DNA from: Bacteroidetes bacterium B1(2017)
Lineage (GTDB): Bacteria > Bacteroidota > Bacteroidia > UKL13-3
NCBI GenBank assembly: GCA_002256395.1
Contig: NKJG01000003.1
Coordinates: 124,001 to 188,000, forward strand
Direction of reading: 5' to 3'
Length of the DNA: 64,000 nt
The translations under genes and the position numbers were made by a program. Of this stretch, positions 1 through 9,957 are shown piece after piece. Numbering within the stretch: the stretch's first letter is position 1; every line of letters starts with the position of its first letter. The notes under the pieces are model-generated. The model was given only the letters and a program-made list of their open reading frames with translations. It was not told the DNA's origin and did no database searches.

Positions 1-2717
1 TGGCTCAAACCCATGTACATATAAAAGGTGTAATTAAAGATTTTGCTACTAGTGAACCCTTAATTGGTGCAACCATTTCTATTAAAGGTAGCAATATTGG
101 TGTGTCAACTGATTTTGAAGGGGCATTTGCCTTAAAATCAACTCAGGCTTTACCTGTAACCATTGTAGTTTCCTATGTTGGCTATATTAAGCAAGAAATA
201 GTAGTAGCAAAGGTTGATAAACCTCTTGAAATTAAGCTCAAGGTAAATTCAAAAGAACTTAAAGAAGTAGCAATCAAGGATTCTCGCATTACCATGAAGC
301 AAAAGCAAGCTCCAATGACCATTGAGACAATGGATGCAATTGCTATAAAAGAAACTCCCGCTGCCAATTTTTATGAAGGTTTAGCCCACTTAAAAGGTGT
401 AGATATGACCAGCGCGAGTATTGGTTTTAAGATTATTAATACCCGCGGATTTAATAGTACCTCTCCCGTTAGAAGTTTGCAATTAATTGATGGGGTGGAT
501 AACCAAGCACCGGGCTTGAATTTCTCCTTAGGAAATTTCTTAGGTGCATCTGAATTAGATGTTCAAAAAGTAGATTTAATTGTTGGTGCAAGTGGCGCAT
601 ATTATGGTCCAAATGCATTTAATGGTGTTATTAATATGCAAACCAAAAACCCATTTTTATTCCCGGGTTTAAGTGTGCAAATGCGTGTTGGCGAGCGCAA
701 ACTGACAGAGGTAGCGATACGTTATGCCGAGATTTTTAAAAACAAAAAAGGCGAAGAAAAATTGGCTTACAAAATAAATCTATTTGCCATGAGCGCCTAT
801 GATTGGGAAGCTACCAATTATGAAAAAACTGCTCAAAGTCCGGTTGATGAAAAGAACCCTGGCGGCTATGATGCCGTAAACGTTTATGGCGACGAGTACT
901 CCAACTCTAGGTTCAAACAAAGTGGTTTAAGCTATTTAGGCTATGGATATGCCCTCAGAAAGGGCTACAAGGAAATAGATTTGGTTGATTATAATTCACG
1001 AAATTTAAAAATGAGCGCGGCCTTTCATTATAAAGTTAAGAAAGATGTAGAACTCATATTTGCTTCTAGTTTTGGAAGTGGTACTACTGTTTATCAGGGT
1101 GATAATAGGTTTAGTTTAAAGGATATTTTGTTTAACCAAAACCGACTTGAATTGCGCAAAGAGAATAGCTTTTTTATACGAGCGTATAATACGAAAGAAA
1201 ATGCAGGTAATAGTTTTGATGCCTATGCAACTGCCTTATTGCTTCAAAATTACGCTAAAAAAGATAATGATTGGGCAAAGGATTATGCCGAGAATTGGAA
1301 TGGGATAGCCTACAATACAATGATTGGCTTAAGACCACCAATTAATAGCACTCCTCCAGGTATTTTGTATGAAAAATATGCCAATACTTATTTATACAAT
1401 TACTACTACGATTCCTTAACTAGGTATCATAACTTAGTTAGAAATGAAACAGATACTAAACCTTCCAATCAAACGGGGGGCTTACCTCGTTTTGAACCGG
1501 GTACAACTCGTTTTGATTCTGCTTACAAAGACATTATTTCCTTAACCAATAGAGAAGGTGGTTCGCGCTTCTTTGATCAATCTGCCTTATACCATATTAT
1601 GGGTGAGAAGCAGTTTAAGATAAAAGAATTGGATATTAAAATTGGTGCCAATTATAGATTATACGCTCCTTATAGTAAAGGAACAATTTTCTTAGATACT
1701 ACTGGAATGCCTCGTATTCAAAACCATGAGGTAGGTACCTATATTGGTTTAGAACATAAATTCGCCAATGATCATTTAAAAGTAAGTTTTACCAATAGGC
1801 TCGATAAAAACCAAAACTTTAATTTACTTTGGTCGCCCGCAGCCACCTTTGTGTATACCTATGAGCAACATGTATTTAGGTTCTCGGCCTCAAGCGCTAT
1901 TCGCAACCCAACTCTTACCGATCAATATATTAATTTAAATGTAGGAAGGGCCACATTACTAGGGAACTTACATGGATTTGATAGTTTAGTTACCGTAGAA
2001 AGTTTAATTGATGCATTTAATAATGGAAGAAATAAACTATCCTATTTTAATGTTGCTCCTATTAAACCAGAACGTGTAAAAACATTAGAAGTAGGTTATA
2101 GAGGAAATATTGGCGAGAAAATATTTGTGGATATAAGCTACTACTATAGCTGGTACCAAGATTTTATTGGATACAAAATTGGGGTGGATGTAGATTGGGC
2201 TCAAAACGAATTATTTGCCAGCAGAGCCAATGTATATAGGGTAAGTACCAATGCAGTAGATATAGTTACCACTCAAGGTTTATCGATAGGTGGGAATTAT
2301 TTTTACCAAAAATATTTAGGTTTTTCTGCAAATTATTCCTGGAATAAATTGGATCGACATGGTTCATTAGATCCATTAATTCCTGCCTTTAATACTCCCG
2401 AGCACAAATATAATTTGGGCATTAATGGTAGAGATATTAACTCAAAATTATTTGGCGAAGAAATTACAAACTGGGGATATGGGGTAAATTGGAAATGGCA
2501 ACAAGGCTTTACCTATGAAGGTTCGCCGCAGTTTACCGGTGATGTTCCAGCCTACGGAATGTTAGATTTACAGCTCAATAAGTATTTTTCTGGCGAGAAA
2601 CTAACCCTCAAAATTGGGGCAAGCAATGTGCTTAACAACAAGGTAATTCAAGTGTATGGCGGTCCAAAAGTAGGTCGTTTGGCTTATTTGTCATTACTGT
2701 TCGACTTCACAAAATAG
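1..2717 (+). CDS. TonB-dependent outer-membrane receptor, 5' end cut by window edge
   Basis: The reading frame is open from base 3, so the gene starts left of the window and about 904 residues are visible. A GTG at 102 is an internal Val codon, not the start: the 33 codons before it encode the first strand of the carboxypeptidase-regulatory-like domain (AQTHVHIKGVIKDF), directly after what looks like a signal-peptidase site. That domain continues to about residue 90, followed by a plug domain (about 115-215, with RGFN, LQLIDGVDNQ and GASGAYYGPNAFNGVIN) and a long beta-barrel. The protein imports a large substrate across the outer membrane using TonB energy. No susD gene follows, so a glycan-type SusCD pair is unlikely, and the substrate is not apparent. 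It may be co-transcribed with the T9SS hydrolase 90 bp downstream. Confidence 0.92.
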   Translation, partial: AQTHVHIKGVIKDFATSEPLIGATISIKGSNIGVSTDFEGAFALKSTQALPVTIVVSYVGYIKQEIVVAKVDKPLEIKLKVNSKELKEVAIKDSRITMKQKQAPMTIETMDAIAIKETPAANFYEGLAHLKGVDMTSASIGFKIINTRGFNSTSPVRSLQLIDGVDNQAPGLNFSLGNFLGASELDVQKVDLIVGASGAYYGPNAFNGVINMQTKNPFLFPGLSVQMRVGERKLTEVAIRYAEIFKNKKGEEKLAYKINLFAMSAYDWEATNYEKTAQSPVDEKNPGGYDAVNVYGDEYSNSRFKQSGLSYLGYGYALRKGYKEIDLVDYNSRNLKMSAAFHYKVKKDVELIFASSFGSGTTVYQGDNRFSLKDILFNQNRLELRKENSFFIRAYNTKENAGNSFDAYATALLLQNYAKKDNDWAKDYAENWNGIAYNTMIGLRPPINSTPPGILYEKYANTYLYNYYYDSLTRYHNLVRNETDTKPSNQTGGLPRFEPGTTRFDSAYKDIISLTNREGGSRFFDQSALYHIMGEKQFKIKELDIKIGANYRLYAPYSKGTIFLDTTGMPRIQNHEVGTYIGLEHKFANDHLKVSFTNRLDKNQNFNLLWSPAATFVYTYEQHVFRFSASSAIRNPTLTDQYINLNVGRATLLGNLHGFDSLVTVESLIDAFNNGRNKLSYFNVAPIKPERVKTLEVGYRGNIGEKIFVDISYYYSWYQDFIGYKIGVDVDWAQNELFASRANVYRVSTNAVDIVTTQGLSIGGNYFYQKYLGFSANYSWNKLDRHGSLDPLIPAFNTPEHKYNLGINGRDINSKLFGEEITNWGYGVNWKWQQGFTYEGSPQFTGDVPAYGMLDLQLNKYFSGEKLTLKIGASNVLNNKVIQVYGGPKVGRLAYLSLLFDFTK

Positions 2718-2807
2718 TTGCTAAAATTGCTAATTTGTTTGTTTTTACCACTAAATGTTTTTACTTAGCATCTTAAACTTAAAAATTAAATACCAAACCA
2801 TAAAACA

Positions 2808-4748
2808 ATGAAGAAAAATTTACTAAAAGGATTAGCTATTGTGGCAAGTTTTTTTGCCATCGAAGCTTCTGCCCAAACTAGGTACATTGACCCTATGTTC
2901 CCGGCAGTTACCAAAACAGCTAACGTGATGTACGATTCAAATGCATCGGTTAACTTACTTTACGGACAAGTACCAGGCATTCAACCTTTGTATTCACACA
3001 AATTAAGATGTGATATTTACGAACCAACTGGAGATCCAGCAGTTAAGAGACCTTTGATTATCTTGGCACACACTGGTAGCTACCTTCCTGGCTTAGTTAA
3101 CAAACAAACTACTGGTAACAAAAATGATAGTACCATTGTAGAAGTGGCTACTAAATTGGCTAGATGTGGTTATGTAGTTGCTGCTATTGATTACCGTTCT
3201 GGTTGGAATCCAACTACAACCAATCAATCTGCTGCTACTGAGCAATTATTGAAAGCTACTTACAGAGGTTTACAAGATGTAAGAAATGCAGTTCGTTACT
3301 TACGTGCAAATGCTGCTACCTACAAAATTGATACTTCAAAAATCGTAGTAGGTGGTCAAGGTACTGGCGGTTATATCACGTATGCTCTTGCTACTGTTAG
3401 CAAAAGAGGTGATATTGAGTCGAACCTAAAATTCTTACGTGGCGATGCTACACCAATGGTAAACATGGATACCTTAGGTGATTGGACAGGTTTAGGCGGA
3501 TGGGCTCCAATGAATTATGGTGCTGATGCTTCTATCTCTTCTAATGTAAACATGGTTTTCAACTGGGGTGGTGCTATGGGCGATACAGCTTGGATGAAGC
3601 CAACTAGCTTGCCAATTGTAAGCTTACAATGTACTAAAGATCCATTTGCTCCATACAAAACAGGTAACGTAATTGTTCCTACAACTGGTATCACTGTTAT
3701 TCCTAATGCTAGCGGTGCTGGACATGTTATTCCTAAAGCAAACAAAATGGGTATCAACAATAAATTAAACTCTATTGGGTATGTTGATGCAATCAGCAAG
3801 CGTGCTATGATGGTACCGGGTGCTGAAAATAATATGTTTGGATTTGAGTCTTCTTTCCCATTCGAAAATGCTCCTTGGGAGTGGTGGAATAGAACAATCA
3901 TGCAACAAATTACTGCTGTTCCTTACCAAGGTTCACCACTTTCAGCTCCTTTCTATGGATATATTCCTGCTAATGGTAGAGAAGCCGATTCATTATCTAT
4001 GTTAACTAATCCTAACATGAGCGATATTAAAGCTAAAGCGTATTGCGATACTGTTGTTAAGTTTGTAACTCCTCGTATTGCTATGCAATTAGATTTAACT
4101 GGTTATGCTACTTTAAATCCATTTGCTTTAGTTTATCCAGCAAACAATGCTTCTATTGATATTCGCGATACATCTTTATTAATTATGATGAAATGGGAAA
4201 AATCAAACGTTGCTGGTTCAATAGCAGGTGCTACCATCTATACCTTTGAATTAGACTTGCCTACTGGCGATTTCTCTCAACCAATTGTTTCTGTACCTAA
4301 TGTAGATGCAGATTCATTGATAGTGGATGAAGCTACTGTATTCCAAATGTTAACAGATTTAGGTGCTCCTGCTAATACTCCAGTTCCATTGAAATGGAGA
4401 GTTGTAGTTAATAACGACAACTATTCAAGAGTTTCTACTTCGGCATTTACAGTTAACATGACTAAAAAAGTTGCAACTACTGGTGTTAACGAAGCTAACC
4501 TTAACTCATTTGTAACTGTTTATCCTAATCCTGCAAAAGACGATGTTAAAATTGCAATGGATAACAGCAAAGCTCCTATCAACTCATTAGTTGTGTTTGA
4601 TATCATGGGCCGCGAAGTTTACAACCAAACAGGTATCAATGCACAAAGCCAAGTAATTAATACTTCTAGCTTTATGCCTGGTATGTATATTGTAAATGTA
4701 AAAACTACTACTGGTGCTGGCGCAACTAAGCGTTTTGTAATCCAATAA
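2808..4748 (+). CDS. T9SS-exported alpha/beta-hydrolase-fold protein lacking the nucleophile serine
   Basis: 646 residues with a signal peptide ending SAQT (about residue 23). An alpha/beta hydrolase fold of the carboxylesterase/dienelactone hydrolase type spans about 60-320, and a T9SS type A sorting domain occupies the last 75 residues (VYPNPAKDDVKI, then MPGMYIVNVK, ending KRFVIQ). The hydrolase strands are clear (RPLIILAHTG, VVAAIDYRSG), but the nucleophile elbow reads G183-Q-G-T-G187, with Gly185 where family members have Ser. The Asp (TKDPFAPY, D278) and His (GAGHVIP, H306) positions look intact. The region at about 430-560 resembles a fibronectin or Ig-like module. It may therefore be a surface binding protein instead of an esterase. 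It ends at a strong terminator. Confidence 0.85.
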   Translation: MKKNLLKGLAIVASFFAIEASAQTRYIDPMFPAVTKTANVMYDSNASVNLLYGQVPGIQPLYSHKLRCDIYEPTGDPAVKRPLIILAHTGSYLPGLVNKQTTGNKNDSTIVEVATKLARCGYVVAAIDYRSGWNPTTTNQSAATEQLLKATYRGLQDVRNAVRYLRANAATYKIDTSKIVVGGQGTGGYITYALATVSKRGDIESNLKFLRGDATPMVNMDTLGDWTGLGGWAPMNYGADASISSNVNMVFNWGGAMGDTAWMKPTSLPIVSLQCTKDPFAPYKTGNVIVPTTGITVIPNASGAGHVIPKANKMGINNKLNSIGYVDAISKRAMMVPGAENNMFGFESSFPFENAPWEWWNRTIMQQITAVPYQGSPLSAPFYGYIPANGREADSLSMLTNPNMSDIKAKAYCDTVVKFVTPRIAMQLDLTGYATLNPFALVYPANNASIDIRDTSLLIMMKWEKSNVAGSIAGATIYTFELDLPTGDFSQPIVSVPNVDADSLIVDEATVFQMLTDLGAPANTPVPLKWRVVVNNDNYSRVSTSAFTVNMTKKVATTGVNEANLNSFVTVYPNPAKDDVKIAMDNSKAPINSLVVFDIMGREVYNQTGINAQSQVINTSSFMPGMYIVNVKTTTGAGATKRFVIQ

Positions 4749-4770
4749 TTAGTTTATAGAACTAAATATG

Positions 4771-4808
4771 AAATCCCCCTTGATGGAAACATCAAGGGGG
4801 ATTTTTTT
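4771..4808 (+). terminator. Rho-independent terminator after the T9SS hydrolase gene
   Basis: Perfect 13-bp stem (4773-4785 with 4790-4802, five G:C pairs in a row), a GAAA tetraloop, and a run of seven T directly after. It starts 24 bp after the stop codon of the upstream gene and lies just before the aat promoter. Confidence 0.93.
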
Positions 4809-4810
4809 AA

Positions 4811-4818
4811 TACCTTTG
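4811..4818 (+). promoter_or_regulatory. Bacteroidota -7 box for aat
   Basis: TACCTTTG matches the TAnnTTTG consensus exactly and lies 24 bp before the aat ATG, directly after the terminator. No TTTG -33 box is seen at the usual 19-bp distance, so the call rests on the -7 box and position. Confidence 0.55.
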
Positions 4819-4841
4819 TCTCCTTAAGCACCAACTAAACA

Positions 4842-5483
4842 ATGCATTTTTTGTTCAATAATGAGTTTCCACATCCTTCGCAAGCTGATGCAGATGGCCT
4901 GTTGGCAATTGGTGGCGACTTAGAACCAGAAACCATTTTAAAGGCGTATCAAATTGGTGCCTTTCCTTGGTTCAACGAAGAAGATCCTATTTTGTGGTGG
5001 AGCCCAAACCCAAGATTGGTGCTATTGCCGAAAGAAATAAAGGTTTCTAAAAGTATGAAACAAGTGCTTAAAAAGGAACTCTTTTCCTTTAGTATTAATG
5101 AGCAATTTAATGAGGTAATTAATACGTGTCGAACCCATAGGATGGATACGGGTGGAACTTGGATTAGCCAAGAAATAATTGATTCCTATACACGATTGCA
5201 CCTACTCGGATTTGCCCATTCGGTTGAAGTTTGGCTAAATGAAGAATTGGTAGGTGGTTTTTATGGCATTCAAATTGGCCGAGTATTTTATGGGGAAAGT
5301 ATGTTTAGTAAAGTGAGCAATGCCAGTAAAGCTGCCTTGATTTATTTTTGCCTTCATTGCATGCAAGAAGGCATTGAATTAATAGATTGCCAACAAACCA
5401 CCGATCATCTGTTGAGCATGGGTGCACGCGAGATTACACGAGAAGAATTTTTAGAACTCTTGGAAAAATATACCCAAGATTAA
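4842..5483 (+). CDS. aat: Leucyl/phenylalanyl-tRNA--protein transferase
   Basis: 213 residues, full length for the family. It transfers Leu or Phe from aminoacyl-tRNA to N-terminal Arg or Lys of proteins, marking them for ClpS/ClpAP degradation by the N-degron pathway in the cytoplasm. Family signatures are present in order: DADGLLAIGGDL, GAFPWFNEEDPILWWSPNPR, TGGTWI, GGFYGIQIGRVFYGESMFS and IDCQQTTDHLLSMGA. It is a single-gene unit between a terminator and the converging rodA gene. The two stop codons overlap within one TTAA, so no terminator lies between them. Confidence 0.96.
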   Translation: MHFLFNNEFPHPSQADADGLLAIGGDLEPETILKAYQIGAFPWFNEEDPILWWSPNPRLVLLPKEIKVSKSMKQVLKKELFSFSINEQFNEVINTCRTHRMDTGGTWISQEIIDSYTRLHLLGFAHSVEVWLNEELVGGFYGIQIGRVFYGESMFSKVSNASKAALIYFCLHCMQEGIELIDCQQTTDHLLSMGAREITREEFLELLEKYTQD

Positions 5484-6757
5484 TCAAATGAACCACTTAG
5501 TTCATTTACTCTATTTGCATCGAGCCTTATAAAAATAAAAAGTAAAATAGTAAAGCTTAATAATGCCGAACCTCCGTAACTAATAAAAGGTAGCGGGATT
5601 CCAATTACAGGCATCAATCCCATTGTCATGCCTACATTAATTACAAAGTGGAAGAATAAGATACACACCACACTGTAGCCGTAAATGCGATTAAATTTTT
5701 GTCGCTGCCGCTCTGCCATCATTAATAGGCGGTAAAGCAAAATCATATATAAAACAATAAATAAAATTGAGCCTGCAAAGCCATATTCTTCGCCAATGGT
5801 GCAGAATATAAAATCGGTGCTTTGTTCTGGTACAAACCTAAATTTGTTTTGGGTTCCTTGTAAAAAACCTTTGCCCCATAAGCCTCCACTACCAATGGCT
5901 ATTTTTGATTGCTGCACATTGTAGCCCGCTCCTTTTATATCAACTTCTTTTCCTAATAATACGTTAATACGTGTTCTTTGATGCGCTTGCATTACGTTTT
6001 CAAATACGTAATCAATACTACTAACCATAGCGCCTGATAATACTACCACACCTACTGTTATCCATATTAATAGGGTAGTTCGGCGAACCATTAATAAGAA
6101 AATACCTCCTATAACTGCTACGCCTATAATTATATAAAGTGGTTCAATAAGCAGGGCTAAAACCGCTAAAATGGCCAACAAAAAACCTGCAAATAAAATC
6201 CAACCTGGCAATCCTTCTCTAAATAAAACTAAAATAAAGGCAGTAAAAACAAGGGTTGAACCCGTTTCATTTTGCATTAAAATTATAATCATTGGAAGAA
6301 TAAGTATTCCTGCACTAATTGCCTGAACCTTTTTATCTTTTTCAAAGTTTACATTATACCCACTTAAGAAACGAGCCAAGGCTAGGGCAGTACCAAATTT
6401 GGCAAACTCTGCTGGCTGTATTCTAAAGCCTCCAATATCTATCCAACTTGATGAACCATTTACCGTTGTACCAACTACCAAAACAAGCAGGAGCAGAATA
6501 ATGGTAATGCCATAAATAGGGTAGGCGAAAGCGTAAAAGAATTTTTCGTCAATGAGTAAAATCATTAGGCCAATAAAGGAAGAAACACCTATCCATATAA
6601 GCTGTTTACCATAATTCTGCGAGGCATCCCAAATATTGGGATTAGTTTCTTTGTATACCGCAGCATAAATGCACAGTAAACCCGCCACCACTAAAATATA
6701 GTAGAGCAATAGCGTGATCCAATCTATTCTACTGGGTTTTGGCTGCTGTACTGTCAT
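5480..6757 (-). CDS. rodA: Peptidoglycan glycosyltransferase RodA
   Basis: 425 residues with about ten transmembrane helices, a SEDS-family protein (RodA/FtsW/SpoVE). It polymerises lipid II glycan strands during lateral wall growth, paired with PBP2. The conserved extracytoplasmic motif STDFIFCTIGEEYGF carries the catalytic Asp (about D315), and the C-terminal SEDS signature PVIGIPLPFISYGGSALL is intact. It is the last gene of the mreB-mreC-mreD-mrdA-rodA set; its start overlaps the end of mrdA by 29 bp, implying translational coupling. RodA is preferred over FtsW because of this context. Confidence 0.96.
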   Translation of the reverse strand: MTVQQPKPSRIDWITLLLYYILVVAGLLCIYAAVYKETNPNIWDASQNYGKQLIWIGVSSFIGLMILLIDEKFFYAFAYPIYGITIILLLLVLVVGTTVNGSSSWIDIGGFRIQPAEFAKFGTALALARFLSGYNVNFEKDKKVQAISAGILILPMIIILMQNETGSTLVFTAFILVLFREGLPGWILFAGFLLAILAVLALLIEPLYIIIGVAVIGGIFLLMVRRTTLLIWITVGVVVLSGAMVSSIDYVFENVMQAHQRTRINVLLGKEVDIKGAGYNVQQSKIAIGSGGLWGKGFLQGTQNKFRFVPEQSTDFIFCTIGEEYGFAGSILFIVLYMILLYRLLMMAERQRQKFNRIYGYSVVCILFFHFVINVGMTMGLMPVIGIPLPFISYGGSALLSFTILLFIFIRLDANRVNELSGSFD

Positions 6758-8567
6758 TTCTATGTGTAAGGTTTCCTTTTAACATTCTTTCCAACAAGGC
6801 TTTTCTAGTATCGTGTTTACCTGTGAGGTATTGTTCCATCATTAAACTGGCAATAGGAGCTGCCCAAGTTGCTCCAAAGCCCGAGTTTTCTATCACCACC
6901 GCTATCGCAATTTTTGGATTATTCTTTGGTGCAAAAGCAAAGAAAATAGAGTGGTCTTTTCCATGTGGGTTTTGCGCCGTACCAGTTTTACCGCAAATTT
7001 CAATACCAGGTATTTTGGCTATATAGGCTGTTCCATGTTCAATTACATCTTGCATACCTTCAATAACTATTGGAAAATAACTGGTATCAATAGTGGTCCA
7101 ATGCTTGGTATTATATTCTGGATTTGGATTGGCGTGGTTATTAATTTTCTTAACAATATGCGGTGTGATATAATAACCTCTATTAGCAACAGCCGCTGTG
7201 GCATTCGCCATTTGTAAAGGAGTAATACCTAACTCACCTTGTCCAATACCCATAGAAATAGTAGTTAAAGCCTGCCATCTATGGCGGCCATATAGTTTAT
7301 CAAAATAGGTAGCTTTTTTTAATACACCTGGACCTTCGCCATATAAGTCAATTCCTAGTGCATGACCCATTCCAAAGCTATAGGCATGCTTATAAAATTG
7401 GTTATAGGCATCTTCTACATATTTGTATTTTGGGTTGTTTATTAAGCTTCTATATACTTGACAAAAATAAGCATTACAACTAACGGCAATAGCGCCGCGC
7501 AGGGCCAATGGCGATCCATGCGCATGGCAACCCACAAATAAATATCCTCTATGACAACCATAAGAAGTGGCAGGGGTTAATACCTTTTCTTCTTGCCCCA
7601 TTAGACTCATGATAACTTTAAAAATTGAACCTGGAGGATAAGGAGCCGAAATAGGTCTATTAAAGAGCGGTTTCATAGGGTCCTTTAATAACTCCATATA
7701 TTTATTCCCTCTTTCTCTGCCTACCATTAAATTGGGGTCGTAAGTAGGAGAGCTAATTAGGGCAAGTACCTCGCCTGTTTTGGGTTCTATTGCTACAACG
7801 CTTCCAATTTTGTTTAATAGCAATTGCTCGCCTAATGCTTGAAGGGTTTGATCAATACTTAAATGGATGTTTTTACCGGCGATCGCGGCAGTATCAAAAT
7901 CGCCATTTTTGTAGCGGCCTTGAGTTCTATTTTTACTATCTACCAACACATAGCGAGTTCCTTTAATTCCACCAAGCTCTTTTTCGTATACTTTTTCTAC
8001 ACCACTCTTACCCACAAAATCGCCCATACGGTAATAGCCATTACTTTTTTCAATGTCGTTATCGGTAACCTCACCAATATAGCCCATTACGTGGGCTGCA
8101 TTATTATGCTTGTATTTTCTATCGGTTCTAACTTCCACAAAAAAGCCTCTAAAATCGAAGAGCTTTTCTTGAAAGGCGGCGTAGGTTGGTATGGTAATTT
8201 GCCTTTGAAAAACAATAGGTTTCCATGGGCTATACCCTTTTTGGCGCTTGAGTCGAGCAAAGGTGGTTATAAACTCTTCTTTATCTATGTTTAATACCTT
8301 GCAAAAAGCCATTGTATCTAGCCCTTTTACTTGTTCTGGTATTACAGATAAATCATAAATGGCATCGTTGTATACTAATAGCTCGCCGTTTCTATCATAA
8401 ATTAAACCACGTGCAGGGTAAATGGTTTGTTCTTGTAAAACATTGTTTTGAGCAAAAAACACATAGCTATCATCCACTATTTGCAAGTAAAATAACCTTG
8501 CAGAATAGGCAAGAGCCACACTAATAAAAATAATTAGTAGTACACGTTGTTTCGCAAAATTATTCAT
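6729..8567 (-). CDS. mrdA: Penicillin-binding protein 2 (elongasome transpeptidase)
   Basis: 612 residues, class B PBP. It crosslinks peptidoglycan during elongation and works with RodA. An N-terminal transmembrane helix (about 8-28) is followed by the pedestal domain beginning PARGLIYDRNGELLVYN. The transpeptidase domain has all three active-site motifs: S314-IFK, S363-CN and K527-TG. The start directly abuts the mreD stop, and the end overlaps rodA. No unusual feature is seen. Confidence 0.96.
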   Translation of the reverse strand: MNNFAKQRVLLIIFISVALAYSARLFYLQIVDDSYVFFAQNNVLQEQTIYPARGLIYDRNGELLVYNDAIYDLSVIPEQVKGLDTMAFCKVLNIDKEEFITTFARLKRQKGYSPWKPIVFQRQITIPTYAAFQEKLFDFRGFFVEVRTDRKYKHNNAAHVMGYIGEVTDNDIEKSNGYYRMGDFVGKSGVEKVYEKELGGIKGTRYVLVDSKNRTQGRYKNGDFDTAAIAGKNIHLSIDQTLQALGEQLLLNKIGSVVAIEPKTGEVLALISSPTYDPNLMVGRERGNKYMELLKDPMKPLFNRPISAPYPPGSIFKVIMSLMGQEEKVLTPATSYGCHRGYLFVGCHAHGSPLALRGAIAVSCNAYFCQVYRSLINNPKYKYVEDAYNQFYKHAYSFGMGHALGIDLYGEGPGVLKKATYFDKLYGRHRWQALTTISMGIGQGELGITPLQMANATAAVANRGYYITPHIVKKINNHANPNPEYNTKHWTTIDTSYFPIVIEGMQDVIEHGTAYIAKIPGIEICGKTGTAQNPHGKDHSIFFAFAPKNNPKIAIAVVIENSGFGATWAAPIASLMMEQYLTGKHDTRKALLERMLKGNLTHRNDSTAAKTQ

Positions 8568-9086
8568 CTATCGTACTTTGTCGCTGCGGTAAAACAATAG
8601 CTGACCAATGCTTATGATAATCACGGTAAACAAGCTGCTGGAAACTACTCTAAAAAGTGTTCTAAAGAATTCTCTAAAACTATATACCTCTAGGTAGAAT
8701 AAAAATACGTGATGTATTAAGGCCAATATGCTTACATAAAAAACAAACCATACAATACCTTTTTTTGAAATAGATGGTTCAATTCGGCCTTCGAAATCTT
8801 CTTTACTACAAGCAAATTGCAAATAAAAGTTCCTTAAATATCCCATAAACCCCGTAGCAGCCATATGTAGTCCTGGGGTGCTACTAAAAGTATCCATTAC
8901 CAATCCGGTAAAAAAGGAAAGTAATACTACCATCCAAGGCTTCATGGATACAGGCAAGCTAAGGATAAATAAAATATAGATGTATGGATTTACATAGGTG
9001 CTCAATTCTATCTTGTTTACCACCAACAATTGGATCAAAACAACTAGAATAAATCGCACAATATATTTTAACAGATCAATTATCAC
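8568..9086 (-). CDS. mreD: Rod shape-determining protein MreD
   Basis: 172 residues, highly hydrophobic with about five transmembrane helices and a short cytoplasmic loop around 85-105. MreD is a poorly conserved inner-membrane part of the elongasome; the assignment rests on size, topology (including GLVMDTFSSTPGLHMAATGFM, close to the family's central motif) and position between mreC and mrdA. It overlaps the mreC stop by 11 bp and abuts mrdA. Confidence 0.9.
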   Translation of the reverse strand: MIIDLLKYIVRFILVVLIQLLVVNKIELSTYVNPYIYILFILSLPVSMKPWMVVLLSFFTGLVMDTFSSTPGLHMAATGFMGYLRNFYLQFACSKEDFEGRIEPSISKKGIVWFVFYVSILALIHHVFLFYLEVYSFREFFRTLFRVVSSSLFTVIIISIGQLLFYRSDKVR

Positions 9087-9909
9087 TTTTTAAATTGCTT
9101 TCTAAGGTTTGCTGTTCTGTTTTATAAATATTTCTGATTACATACACGTTTTTCAAGGTTGAAAAATCGGTATACAATTCTACTTTAATTAAATGAAAAT
9201 TATCACCAGCATCGAGGCTATGGGAGTAAATTTTACCAACTGGAATTCCTTGCGGAAACAAGGTGGAGAAATTACTTGTAACAATTTCATCGTTACTGGT
9301 AATAGGCACATGTTTATTTACATATTTTATGCTCGAAAATCTAGGGTCATCGCCATTCCATTCAAGCGAACCAAAGGCGCTATTTTTCTTAAGCATGCAA
9401 CTAATCTTTGTATTAGCATTTAAGGCCGAACGTATGGTAGCAAAATGGTTCGAAACACTAGTTACAATTCCAACAACACCATTGCTACTAATTACACCCA
9501 TATCGGGTTCAATACCAGCCAAAGCACCTTTATCAATGGTGATATAGTTGTTTCTTTTTGTAACCGAATTATTTACCACATTGGCAGAAATATAGCTGTA
9601 TTGTTGTTTGTAAACCGTGTCGTTTATGGATGTTTGTGTAAATCCACTTTGATAGTAGGAGTTAAGCATTTGCGCTCTAAGCCTTGCATTTTCTGCTAAC
9701 AAGCTGTCGTTAATATTTCGCAATCCAAAATAATTGGTCGTACTGTTTACCGATTCGTAAAAGCCACTAGCAATACCGCCCGTAAAGTTTAAAAAACTTG
9801 CACGTTGGTAATTATTGTATTGGTATAAGATAACGAACGAAAATAACTCTAATACGAAGAAGAGGATGAAAGTATAGTATTTGTAAAAGAAGAATATCAG
9901 GTTTCTCAT
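9076..9909 (-). CDS. mreC: Rod shape-determining protein MreC
   Basis: 277 residues: one N-terminal transmembrane helix (about 10-30), a short coiled coil (about 60-85, NDSLLAENARLRAQM) and the periplasmic beta domain with the typical ITIDKGALAGIEPDMGVISSNG and LFPQGIPVGKI signatures. It links MreB filaments to the periplasmic synthases. The gene lies 48 bp after mreB and overlaps mreD by 11 bp. Confidence 0.95.
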   Translation of the reverse strand: MRNLIFFFYKYYTFILFFVLELFSFVILYQYNNYQRASFLNFTGGIASGFYESVNSTTNYFGLRNINDSLLAENARLRAQMLNSYYQSGFTQTSINDTVYKQQYSYISANVVNNSVTKRNNYITIDKGALAGIEPDMGVISSNGVVGIVTSVSNHFATIRSALNANTKISCMLKKNSAFGSLEWNGDDPRFSSIKYVNKHVPITSNDEIVTSNFSTLFPQGIPVGKIYSHSLDAGDNFHLIKVELYTDFSTLKNVYVIRNIYKTEQQTLESNLKSDN

Positions 9910-9957
9910 ATCATCAGTTGCTTCTTCGGGTAGTCATACAAGCCAATAGGCCTACAT

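Noticed and set aside
2718..2807. Terminator between receptor and hydrolase genes
   Set aside because: No stable hairpin with U-run; read-through is possible.
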